NCBI GenBank assembly: GCA_013289955.1
Contig: JABCYZ010000006.1
Location: forward strand, 62,001-126,000
Source: Acidobacteriota bacterium
GTDB taxonomy: Bacteria; Acidobacteriota; Terriglobia; Acidiferrales; UBA7541
Direction: 5' to 3'
DNA: 64,000 bases
Shown one piece after another: positions 28,374 to 36,729 of the stretch. The notes beneath the pieces were generated by a model that was given only the letters and a program-made list of their open reading frames with translations, made no database searches and was not told the DNA's origin. Each line of letters starts with the position of its first letter. Positions within the stretch are counted from its first letter, which is position 1. The translations under genes were made by a program, and so were the position numbers.

Positions 28374-28402
28374 TTGACTTTGAAACGAGCCCGGCTTATC
28401 AC
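28374..28402 (+). promoter_or_regulatory. Candidate sigma70-like promoter of the MgtE/NRAMP leader
   Basis: TTGACT - 17 nt - TATCAC. Confidence 0.4.
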
Positions 28403-28457
28403 TGCACCTGCGAGTGAAATTTGGTGATTCAATTGCTGCATCTTTGCAGTTCAGAAG

Positions 28458-28485
28458 TGCATGGCAGCCAAGCGGCTGGCATGCA
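28458..28485 (+). other. Strong imperfect palindrome in the leader
   Basis: TGCATG g CAGCC AAGC GGCTG g CATGCA. Confidence 0.55.
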
Positions 28486-28537
28486 GGAGTGGATTCTCTT
28501 CCGATGAGTGCGTCCAACGAACTCGAACCTGCTCGCT

Positions 28538-28665
28538 TCAGCGTGAGGCGATGCAGGGGGGCGAGGCTTCGGAAAGGCCATGCGGAAACGTCGCGCGAGG
28601 CAGAAAGTCTCCCGCAGGCGGTAGGGTGGGGAGGGTTCACTTCTGGCTAACGGTAAGTCCATTTT
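28538..28665 (+). ncRNA. Candidate divergent M-box (ykoK-type) Mg2+ riboswitch aptamer
   Basis: GUGAGGC ... AGGCCAUGCGGAAACGUCGCGCGAGGC ... CUGGCUAA resembles M-box core elements (GUGAGGC, GGCCACUG.., ACGUCGAGAGACGC, UGCUAAAG), upstream of an intrinsic terminator and Mg-type transport genes; not confirmed by covariance model. Confidence 0.42.
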
Positions 28666-28677
28666 TATGAGGTACTT

Positions 28678-28716
28678 GCCCGCAGCCGAGGCCATTTCGG
28701 TATGCGGGCTTTTTTT
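28678..28716 (+). terminator. Intrinsic terminator inside the leader of the MgtE-N/NRAMP operon (candidate expression platform)
   Basis: GCCCGCA GCCGA ggccat TTCGGTa TGCGGGC + T7. Confidence 0.75.
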
Positions 28717-28803
28717 GTGCCTGGTCGGGGGGCCGTAGACGGACGGTGCCAGGCGGGCTTCAGTGGAAATAGGGCCCCACGGCAGAAGTGAAGAGGCAGG
28801 ATC

Positions 28804-30045
28804 ATGGAACTTTACGCTACAGAATTGATGGGCGCCCAAGCCTACGACGTGCAGGGTAACTTCGTCGGACGCGTGCGCGAATTTTTCATTGAGCCTGCGC
28901 AAGCGACAAACAGGCTATCGCATTTCCTTCTTTCGCGCGGCCGCTTCCAGCCGCTGATCGCCCGGCACGACCAGGTTGCGACTTTTGCGCCGGGAACGAT
29001 GCGGCTCAACGTCAGCGAGCGCGCTCTTCAGCTTTATGAACCGAACGAGTCGCTCCTGGCGGTGCGCAAGGATTTGATGGACCAGCAGATTATCGACACG
29101 CGCGGCCGCAAAGTCGTCCGGGTGAACGACGTTGATCTTACGGAGATGAAGACCAATGGAAACGTGGAGCTGCGTGTCACGCAAGTCGATGTGGGGCTGC
29201 CTGGCGCGGTGCGGAGGCTGCTGCAAGGTGTGGTTTCGCGGGGCATGATCCGCAAGCTGCAAAGCAGGCTGCCGCAAAGCGCGATTCGCTGGGAATTCGT
29301 GAATTTGATCGAATCCGACCCGCTGCGCCGGGTCAAGCTGCGCATCACGCACGAAAAACTCGAAGACCTGCATCCGGCGGACTTGGCCGAGATCATGGAA
29401 GATCTCTCGGCGGCGGAGCGGCAGGGAATTATCGCCTCGCTCGATGAAGAGACCGCCGCGGCTGTCCTGGCTGAGCTAGATGAACGGCTGACCACGCAGA
29501 TCGTCGAGAAGCTGGACCCCGAAAAGGCCGCCGACATTCTCGAAGAGATGGCACCCGATGCCGCCGCCGATCTTCTGGCTGATCTTCCCAAGGAGACTTC
29601 GGAAGAGTTGCTGGAAGAAATGCCTGGGCAGGAAGCCGATGAAGTGCGCGAGCTGCTCTCCTTCGATCCTTCGACGGCGGGCGGGATGATGAATACGGAA
29701 TTTGTATTTGTGGGGGAAGGATCCCGGCGCGAAGAGGTGCTCGGCTGGATCCGTGGCCAGGAATTGAATCTCGACCAGCTCGACACCATCGTGCTGCTCG
29801 ACGGCCGGGCGGAGTATTCCGGCACGGTGTCCGTGGCGCGTTTGCTGCTCGCCGCTCCGGAACAGAAGATGTCCGAGCTGCGAAGCGAGCCGCTGCTCAG
29901 CATTGCCGGAGATGCCGATGAGAAGGACGTTTTTGAGCTGTTCGACAAATACAATCTGCGGATGCTGACGGTGGTTGATGAGGAGAAGCGTCCTATCGGC
30001 ACCGTGACCGTGGACGACGTGGTTTCGCGGCTGGTAAAGAAATAA
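28804..30045 (+). CDS. PRC-barrel-like + MgtE N-terminal domain + CBS protein lacking the MgtE channel domain
   Basis: MELYATELMGAQAYDVQGNFVGRVREFFIEP; LHPADLAEIMEDLSAAERQGIIASLDEETAAAVLAELDE...EKAADILEEMAPDAAADLLADLP; CBS region ends LTVVDEEKRPIGTVTVDDVVSRLVKK with no TM domain. Confidence 0.9.
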   Translation: MELYATELMGAQAYDVQGNFVGRVREFFIEPAQATNRLSHFLLSRGRFQPLIARHDQVATFAPGTMRLNVSERALQLYEPNESLLAVRKDLMDQQIIDTRGRKVVRVNDVDLTEMKTNGNVELRVTQVDVGLPGAVRRLLQGVVSRGMIRKLQSRLPQSAIRWEFVNLIESDPLRRVKLRITHEKLEDLHPADLAEIMEDLSAAERQGIIASLDEETAAAVLAELDERLTTQIVEKLDPEKAADILEEMAPDAAADLLADLPKETSEELLEEMPGQEADEVRELLSFDPSTAGGMMNTEFVFVGEGSRREEVLGWIRGQELNLDQLDTIVLLDGRAEYSGTVSVARLLLAAPEQKMSELRSEPLLSIAGDADEKDVFELFDKYNLRMLTVVDEEKRPIGTVTVDDVVSRLVKK

Positions 30046-30069
30046 AAAGGAATCTGGCGGAAGCAGCGG

Positions 30070-31389
30070 ATGAACTGGCAAAGCCTCAAATCGAGCTTGG
30101 AAGGCCTGCAAACGCGCGGCGAAAATTTGCAGCAGAAGATTCGCGGCCTGCGGCGCCGTCTGACCCTGCTGCTGGCGGTTGTCGGGCCGGGGCTGATTAC
30201 TTCGAACGTCGACAACGACGCGGGCGGCATCGCGACGTATTCGCAAGCCGGCGCGCAGTACGGCTACGCGCTGCTGTGGTCGCTGATTCCCATGACCATC
30301 GCCCTCTACGTGACCGAAGAGATGTGCGCGCGCATGGGCGTGATCACCGGTAAAGGGCTCTCCGATCTGATTCGCGAAGAGTTCGGATTCCGCCCCACGT
30401 TTTTTGTGATGATCACGGGCTTCTTTGTTGACTTGGCGAACGTCGTTGCGGAATTTGCGGGCGTGGCCGCGTCCATGGAAATGTTTCACGTCAGCAGGTA
30501 CATCGCTGTTCCCATCGCCGCGATATTGGTTTGGATTCTGGTGCTTCGAGGTACATATCGCCAAGTCGAGGTCATCTTCCTGATTGCGTGCGGGTTTTAC
30601 GTCACCTACATCATTTCCGCAGTCCTGGCCAAACCGGACTGGCTGGAGGCTGCCAAGCATGTCGTCATTCCCAACCTTCAGTTCAATTCCGGCTATTTAC
30701 TGACGCTGACGGCGCTGGTTGGTACCACCATTGCGCCGTGGCAGTTCTTCTATCTTCAGGCGGGTTTTGTCGAGAAAAAAGTCGGGCCGAGGCAGTATCC
30801 GCAAGCGCGCGCTGACGTTTTGGTAGGCAGCATCAGCTGCATGGTCATCGTGTTTTTCATTATCGTGGCCACGGCCGCGACCCTGTATGTTTCCGGCCAG
30901 CGCGACATCACCGATGCGGTGCAGGCAGCCAGGGCATTGATTCCGTTGGCTGGGAAATGGGCCGGATTTACTTTCGCGTTTGGCTTGCTGAACGCCTCGC
31001 TCTTTGCGGCCACCATCCTGCCGCTCTCGACGGCGCATGTGATTTGCGAAGGGCTGGGATTTGAGGCGGGGATCGACCACAAGTTTAAGGATGCGAAAAT
31101 TTTCTACGGCCTGTATACGGTCCTGATTGCTGTGGGTGCGGGGATCATCCTGATTCCGCACGTACCGATCTGGAAGATTTTCATTTTTTCGCAGGTGGGG
31201 AACGGTATTTGGCTCCCCGTGGTGGTCATCTTTATTCTGCTTCTCGTCAACCGGCGCGATCTGATGGGCGAGCACGTGAACACGCTCACGTTTAATATCG
31301 TGGCCTGGGTCACGGCGATTGCCATGATTATCCTCACCCTCGTGCTGGTCTACACCTCGCTCTTCCAGACGCCGCCCCCGGCGGGCTGA
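30070..31389 (+). CDS. NRAMP-family divalent metal transporter, probably NRAMP-related Mg2+ type (NRMT-like)
   Basis: TM1 GPGLITSNVDNDAGGIATYSQAG, TM6 TALVGTTIAPWQFFYLQAGFVEKK; multiple hydrophobic segments. Confidence 0.92.
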   Translation: MNWQSLKSSLEGLQTRGENLQQKIRGLRRRLTLLLAVVGPGLITSNVDNDAGGIATYSQAGAQYGYALLWSLIPMTIALYVTEEMCARMGVITGKGLSDLIREEFGFRPTFFVMITGFFVDLANVVAEFAGVAASMEMFHVSRYIAVPIAAILVWILVLRGTYRQVEVIFLIACGFYVTYIISAVLAKPDWLEAAKHVVIPNLQFNSGYLLTLTALVGTTIAPWQFFYLQAGFVEKKVGPRQYPQARADVLVGSISCMVIVFFIIVATAATLYVSGQRDITDAVQAARALIPLAGKWAGFTFAFGLLNASLFAATILPLSTAHVICEGLGFEAGIDHKFKDAKIFYGLYTVLIAVGAGIILIPHVPIWKIFIFSQVGNGIWLPVVVIFILLLVNRRDLMGEHVNTLTFNIVAWVTAIAMIILTLVLVYTSLFQTPPPAG

Positions 31390-31501
31390 GGCTCGGGACG
31401 CCGCTGCTCGGAAAGGGATGCACGACACGTCACCCCGGCATTGCGCCGCTGCCAAATCGTATGTTAACTTTGCGGCGTAAAGAACAAACTACAGAAAACC
31501 C

Positions 31502-32347
31502 GTGCCGTACACGAAATCACACACGACGCTGCAAGTTTCCGCCTCCGGGGCGCTTGGGCCGTTGACGCCTGAGGAAGCGCTCCTCTTTGAAAAGCTTGAC
31601 CTGGGGCGCCTGCCGCGGCATGTAGCCGTCATCATGGACGGGAACGGACGCTGGGCGCAGCAGCGGCATTTGCCGCGTGTGGCCGGCCACCGCTCCGGCA
31701 CAAGAACGGCGCGCTCGACGATTGAGACCTGCGCCAGGCTGAAAATCGAAGCGCTCACGCTCTATGCGTTCTCGGTGGAGAACTGGAGGCGCCCCAAGAC
31801 GGAAATCGATTTCCTGATGCAGTTGCTGCGCGAATATTTGCGCAGGGAAATCCCGCTGCTGCAAAAAAACGATATCCGCATGAAGTTTCTGGGGCGTACC
31901 GACGAACTTCCCAGGGGAGTGCAGGACGATGTGCGCGACGCCACGGAGCGAACGGCCGGGAACAAGGGCATGGTCCTCTGCGTGGCGCTGAACTACGGCG
32001 GCCGCGCGGAAATTGTGGACGCCATGAACGCCATCCTGGCGGAAGAGAACGGCCACGCCGGCCGCGTGGCGATTACAGAAGAGTCGCTCGCGCGGCATAT
32101 GTACACGCACGGACTGCCGGATCCCGATCTGCTGATTCGCACGAGCGGCGAAATGCGTGTCAGCAATTTCCTGCTGTGGCAGATTGCGTATGCCGAGATT
32201 TTCGTAACGGAAACGCTGTGGCCGGATTTCAACCGCGCACGCCTGCTCGAAGCGCTGGTGGAATTTCAGAAGCGTGAACGCCGCTACGGCGGCATTCGCG
32301 AAGGCCAGCCCGAAACGCACAAATCCGCACGCGTCGTTGGTGAGTGA
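31502..32347 (+). CDS. uppS: Isoprenyl transferase / undecaprenyl diphosphate synthase
   Basis: LPRHVAVIMDGNGRWAQQRHLPRVAGHRSG, LTLYAFSVENWRRP, LNYGGRAEIVDA, PDLLIRTSGEMRVSNFLLWQIAYAE. Confidence 0.95.
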   Translation: MPYTKSHTTLQVSASGALGPLTPEEALLFEKLDLGRLPRHVAVIMDGNGRWAQQRHLPRVAGHRSGTRTARSTIETCARLKIEALTLYAFSVENWRRPKTEIDFLMQLLREYLRREIPLLQKNDIRMKFLGRTDELPRGVQDDVRDATERTAGNKGMVLCVALNYGGRAEIVDAMNAILAEENGHAGRVAITEESLARHMYTHGLPDPDLLIRTSGEMRVSNFLLWQIAYAEIFVTETLWPDFNRARLLEALVEFQKRERRYGGIREGQPETHKSARVVGE

Positions 32348-32467
32348 ACGCTTCCGCCTGGAAACCGCCTTCCGAACAGCTCCCGCTCCTTTGTGCTTCT
32401 CCGGCGTGATTTATTTCTCTCGATGTGGTGAGATGGAGCGAGCCATTCGTCGGGGGATTCCTTTTCC

Positions 32468-33340
32468 ATGACCTGGAAGCGTGTCGCGACAGCCGCCCTG
32501 CTAATCCCGTGCGTGGTCGGACTGGTGCTTTGGGGCTCCGCTGCCGTGATGGCGGTGGCCCTCGCGCTCGTCATTCTCCTTGCCCTGTTTGAATTTTTTG
32601 CGCTGGGCGACGCGATCGGTCACCGCGCCTATCGTTTGTGGACGGCGACCTGCGCGCTCGTTCTAGTTTTTGCTCAGTGGAACGCGCCCGGCGAGGCGGC
32701 TTCGCCGATGACCGAAATCGTCAGCCGCGTTCGGATTCTCGGCTTTTGGGTGGCTCTGCCGAAACTCGAAGATGCCTTCTTTCTATTCTTGATGGGCGTC
32801 GCGGTCCTGACGCTCTGGACGAAGCGGCCCATGGTAGAAGCCTTGCCCGCTGCAGGAATCAGTTCCGGTGGACTGTTGCTCATTGCTTTCCCGCTCACCT
32901 TCGCCGTTCGTCTCGAGGCGATTCCCCGAGAAGGACCGGCCATTTTGCTGTTCGTTTTGGTCATCACCTGGGTTGGCGATACGGCTGCTTATTTTGTGGG
33001 CAGGGCCGTGGGGAAGCGCAAACTGGCGCCGGTCTTGAGCCCAAAGAAGACCTGGGAGGGAACCTTTGCCAGCATTTTCGGAGCCCTGCTCGTCGCCGTC
33101 GTATTTTCGCGGTGGCTCGTCGTTCCGTTGCCGCACCTGCTGACAATGGCAGCCCTCGGCAACGTTGCCGGCCAAGCTGGAGACCTGCTGGAATCCGCCT
33201 ACAAGCGAAGCGCGGGGGTCAAAGATTCCGGATCGCTGTTGCCGGGGCATGGCGGTGTCCTGGACCGGATCGATGCCCTGATATTGGCAATCCCGGTTGT
33301 CTGGTACTATTGGATTTGGATTTACTTGCCGAGCAGGTAG
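32468..33340 (+). CDS. cdsA: Phosphatidate cytidylyltransferase
   Basis: VGDTAAYFVGRAVGKRKLAPVLSPKKTWEG...AGQAGDLLESAYKRSAGVKDSGSLLPGHGGVLDRIDAL. Confidence 0.95.
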   Translation: MTWKRVATAALLIPCVVGLVLWGSAAVMAVALALVILLALFEFFALGDAIGHRAYRLWTATCALVLVFAQWNAPGEAASPMTEIVSRVRILGFWVALPKLEDAFFLFLMGVAVLTLWTKRPMVEALPAAGISSGGLLLIAFPLTFAVRLEAIPREGPAILLFVLVITWVGDTAAYFVGRAVGKRKLAPVLSPKKTWEGTFASIFGALLVAVVFSRWLVVPLPHLLTMAALGNVAGQAGDLLESAYKRSAGVKDSGSLLPGHGGVLDRIDALILAIPVVWYYWIWIYLPSR

Positions 33341-33428
33341 GTTCACAGGTCCTTCCATTCCTCGGGCAGGAGACAGACAGGAAAGTCTGTTCGAGCAGGT
33401 CAGCACGAAGCGGAGAAAAGATTCGTCC

Positions 33429-34619
33429 TTGAAGCAGCTATCCATTTTGGGTTCAACAGGTTCGATCGGGCGGCAGTGCCTTTCCGTCGTGGAAGCGCTG
33501 CCGGAGCGATTTGGTGTCGTGGCGCTGGCTGCTGGCGGCAATCTTGAGGAACTGACGGGCCAGATCGAGCGGCATCGGCCGGAACTCGTTTCCGTTGGCG
33601 ATAGAAAGAAAGCGGATGAGCTTGCCTCCGCGCTGCGTGCAAAAGGAATCACTCCGCTCCCGGCGATCCATCATGGAGCTGAAGGTATGCTGGCCGTCGG
33701 AACGCACACCAAGGCGGACATCGTTGTCTCTGCGGCCGTGGGCGTTGTCGGCCTCGAGGCTACCTACGAGGCGGTCAAGCTGGGAAAAACAGTTGCGCTC
33801 TCGAACAAGGAAGTCCTGGTGGCAGCGGGTGAATTGGTGATGGCCGCCGCAAAGAAAGCAGGACGCGAATTGCTGCCGGTGGACAGCGAACACAACGCGG
33901 TCCACCAATGCTTGCGGGGCGGCACTCCTGGCGAGGTCCGGCGGCTGGTGCTTACAGCGAGCGGAGGCCCTTTTCGCAAAACGCCGCTGGCCGATCTCGA
34001 GAACGTGTCTCCAGAACAAGCTCTGGCGCACCCAAACTGGAAGATGGGCAACCGCATCACCATCGATTCCGCCACGATGATGAACAAGGGATTCGAGGTC
34101 ATTGAAGCGCGTTGGCTTTTTGGCGTGCGTCCTGACCAGATCGATGTAGTGATTCACCCGCAGTCCACCATTCACTCCATGGTTGAGTTCGTGGATGGCT
34201 CCATTCTGGCGCAACTCGGGCCAACGGACATGCGGATGCCCATCCAATATGCGTTAACCTATCCGGAGAGGGTCGCGTCTAACCAGGTAGCCCTGGATTG
34301 GCAGAAGCTGCGGCGGTTGGATTTCGCAAAAGTTTCCACACGACGTTTTCCCTGTCTTCGCCTGGCACGGGAAACGATGAAGAAGGGCGGGGCCATGCCG
34401 TGTGCCTTGAATGCAGCGGATGAGGTGGCCGTAGCGGCATTCCTTGAGCGGCGGCTGCCATTCCGGGGAATTGCGGAAGTGATCGAGCGCGTGCTGGAAC
34501 ACACACCGAGCATGCGCTTTGAAAAGATGGACGACGTGCTGGCCGCCGACAGAGAGGCGCGCCGCACGGCGAAAGAAGAAGTAGAGCGTTTATCAGCAAG
34601 GGCCGTAGCGGTATCATAA
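33429..34619 (+). CDS. dxr: 1-deoxy-D-xylulose 5-phosphate reductoisomerase
   Basis: KQLSILGSTGSIGRQCLSVVE, LSNKEVLVAAGELV, PVDSEHNAVHQCL, TIDSATMMNKGFEVIEARWLF; likely TTG start. Confidence 0.95.
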   Translation: MKQLSILGSTGSIGRQCLSVVEALPERFGVVALAAGGNLEELTGQIERHRPELVSVGDRKKADELASALRAKGITPLPAIHHGAEGMLAVGTHTKADIVVSAAVGVVGLEATYEAVKLGKTVALSNKEVLVAAGELVMAAAKKAGRELLPVDSEHNAVHQCLRGGTPGEVRRLVLTASGGPFRKTPLADLENVSPEQALAHPNWKMGNRITIDSATMMNKGFEVIEARWLFGVRPDQIDVVIHPQSTIHSMVEFVDGSILAQLGPTDMRMPIQYALTYPERVASNQVALDWQKLRRLDFAKVSTRRFPCLRLARETMKKGGAMPCALNAADEVAVAAFLERRLPFRGIAEVIERVLEHTPSMRFEKMDDVLAADREARRTAKEEVERLSARAVAVS

Positions 34620-34645
34620 GAGTCAGAAGAGGGGAAAGCGGAGAT

Positions 34646-35989
34646 ATGGGAGCGGTTTACCTCATCGTTGGCGTTGTTCTCGTGCTCGGCGTAATGGTTC
34701 TGGTTCATGAATGGGGACACTTCGTCGTCGCGCGGATGTGTGGCGTGCGCGTAGATGTCTTTTCGATCGGCTTCGGTCCGCGGCTCTTTGGATGGAAGAA
34801 AGGGCCAACCGACTATCGGGTCAGCGCGCTGCCGCTGGGCGGCTATGTGCGCATGGCTGGGCAAGATCTTTCCGATGTGGATTCGGGGGATAAGCCGCCG
34901 ACGGGTGCTCCGGATGAGTTAATGAGCAAGCCGAGATGGCAGCGGGCGCTCATCTCCTTTGCAGGCCCTGCCGTGAACCTCGTTCTCCCGATATTTCTTC
35001 TTACTGGACTGTTTGCATTTGCGGGGGTGCCATACCCTGCCTATCTGGATGAACCCGCGCGCGTGGCGGGACTGCCTCCAAGTTCTGACTCGGCTCCGAG
35101 CCCTTTGAAAGCAGGCGACACCGTGCTTTCGATCAATGGAACGGCGACGCCGACCTGGGAACAAGCATTCCTGGCGCTCAAGCAGGTTGTGCCAGGGACC
35201 TCTATCAGGATGGAGGTGGAGTTTGGCGGAACGCGCCGAACGATCGAGGTGCCGGTAAACGATAAGACCGACTCGGGCCGGGTCTTTGGATATTTGCCGA
35301 TTCGCCCCATCATTGACCAGATCGGTCAGGGCGCCCCCGCCGACCGAGCGGGCCTGGAAGAAGGGGATCTGATCACGGCGGTGAACGGAAGCCACATCGA
35401 CTTCTGGGAGCAGTTCCAGCAGTTGACCAGGTCCTCGAACGGCCAGCCCATGGCACTGGATCTTGTTCGCAAAGGGCAGCCGGTGCATTTGGTGGTGACG
35501 CCTGAAAAGGGCGCGGCGGGAACCGGCGAAAACGTTTATCAGATTGGCATTGGTCCCCGCGAAGATACCGCGTACAAACGCGTCGCGTTCACCGAGAGCG
35601 TGAAGATTGCCGGCCTTGAAACCAAGGACACCATCGCGCAGACCGTGGACGTCGTCGGCAAACTCTTTAGCGGACGGGTTTCGATCAAGCAGCTTCAAGG
35701 ACCGGTGGGCATTTCCCATATGGCCGGGGAGGCTGTCAGAAAGGGACCGCCATACGTTGTAACGCTGATGGTCGTGATCAGCATCAACTTGGGAATCCTG
35801 AATCTCTTGCCAATACCAATTCTCGATGGTGGAAATATCTTGCTGCTGGCGATTGAAGGAATCATGCGGCGCGATTTGAGCTTGAGCTTCAAGGAGCGCT
35901 TTGTGCAGGTGGGGCTGGTGTTCCTCTTGGTCATATTCGCCATCGTTATGTATCATGACATTCTGCGGCGGATTTCGAGTCACTCTTAG
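34646..35989 (+). CDS. rseP: Site-2 protease / RIP zinc metalloprotease with PDZ domain
   Basis: HEWGHFVVARMCGVRVDVFSIGFGP; PDZ AGLEEGDLITAVNGSHI; NLGILNLLPIPILDGGNILLL. Confidence 0.95.
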   Translation: MGAVYLIVGVVLVLGVMVLVHEWGHFVVARMCGVRVDVFSIGFGPRLFGWKKGPTDYRVSALPLGGYVRMAGQDLSDVDSGDKPPTGAPDELMSKPRWQRALISFAGPAVNLVLPIFLLTGLFAFAGVPYPAYLDEPARVAGLPPSSDSAPSPLKAGDTVLSINGTATPTWEQAFLALKQVVPGTSIRMEVEFGGTRRTIEVPVNDKTDSGRVFGYLPIRPIIDQIGQGAPADRAGLEEGDLITAVNGSHIDFWEQFQQLTRSSNGQPMALDLVRKGQPVHLVVTPEKGAAGTGENVYQIGIGPREDTAYKRVAFTESVKIAGLETKDTIAQTVDVVGKLFSGRVSIKQLQGPVGISHMAGEAVRKGPPYVVTLMVVISINLGILNLLPIPILDGGNILLLAIEGIMRRDLSLSFKERFVQVGLVFLLVIFAIVMYHDILRRISSHS

Positions 35990-36022
35990 CCGGGAGTGCG
36001 CCGCACGCCAGGAGGGCGACAC

Positions 36023-36517
36023 ATGTCTGTATCGCCGGGCCACCGGGTTTCGACCGGCGAGCGCCTGAATACCTCAGAGACAACAGGAAAGCTGCAACAG
36101 GCTATACGGGAGCGCGGGATTCGGCTCACGCGGCAGAGGCGTGTCATCCTTGAAGTGATGGATGCGGCTGAGCAGCACCTGGATGTGGATCAGATTCTCG
36201 AGCGGGCACGAAAAATCGATGCGGGCGTGCATCTTGTCACCGTCTACCGCACGATCGATCTTCTTAAAAAGCAAGGCCTTATCGACGAACTTGACCTTTT
36301 GCACCTGCGCGGCGACCGGCACTACTACGAGAGCCACGGTCCACGGGACCACATTCATGTGGCGTGCCTCGGGTGTGGCAAGGTGCGGGAGTTCGAGAGC
36401 CGGCTTTACGAACAGCTCAAACAGCAAATCGCCCGGGACTTCAAGATGAAGGTCACCGTATCGCGCACGGAAGTGGGCGGATACTGCGAAGAGTGTCTGG
36501 TCAAGACCCCTTCCTAG
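36023..36517 (+). CDS. Fur-family metalloregulator
   Basis: GIRLTRQRRVILEVMDAAEQHLDVDQILERARKIDAGVHLVTVYRTIDLLKKQGLI, HIHVACLGCGKVREFES. Confidence 0.93.
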   Translation: MSVSPGHRVSTGERLNTSETTGKLQQAIRERGIRLTRQRRVILEVMDAAEQHLDVDQILERARKIDAGVHLVTVYRTIDLLKKQGLIDELDLLHLRGDRHYYESHGPRDHIHVACLGCGKVREFESRLYEQLKQQIARDFKMKVTVSRTEVGGYCEECLVKTPS

Positions 36518-36729
36518 AGGCCGAACGACCGGGAACCAATCGAACGCGCCGCATACTGGGAATCTCTTTTTGCCAGTTGCGTTTGGGTTTTGGACCTTCG
36601 TCGACCAGCACATCCTTTCCATGATGCAGGCCACCTCGACCGGGAGCCTGCAGGCTCAAGCGGCGGGAGCCACTGGGGATCCTCCGGGCGCGCGGCACTC
36701 GTCTCGAGCAGCGGCCCGCTACCGCCAGG

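Noticed and set aside
28414-28650. 78-aa ORF in the MgtE/NRAMP leader
   Set aside because: Overlaps strong RNA structure, no motifs; leader better explained as regulatory RNA, though a leader peptide cannot be excluded.
28538-28665. Mn2+ (yybP-ykoY) or cobalamin riboswitch identity for the leader
   Set aside because: Could not find the yybP-ykoY GGGGAGUAG/ACGAGACC pairing or cobalamin box elements; the M-box-like pattern fits better but still needs a covariance search.
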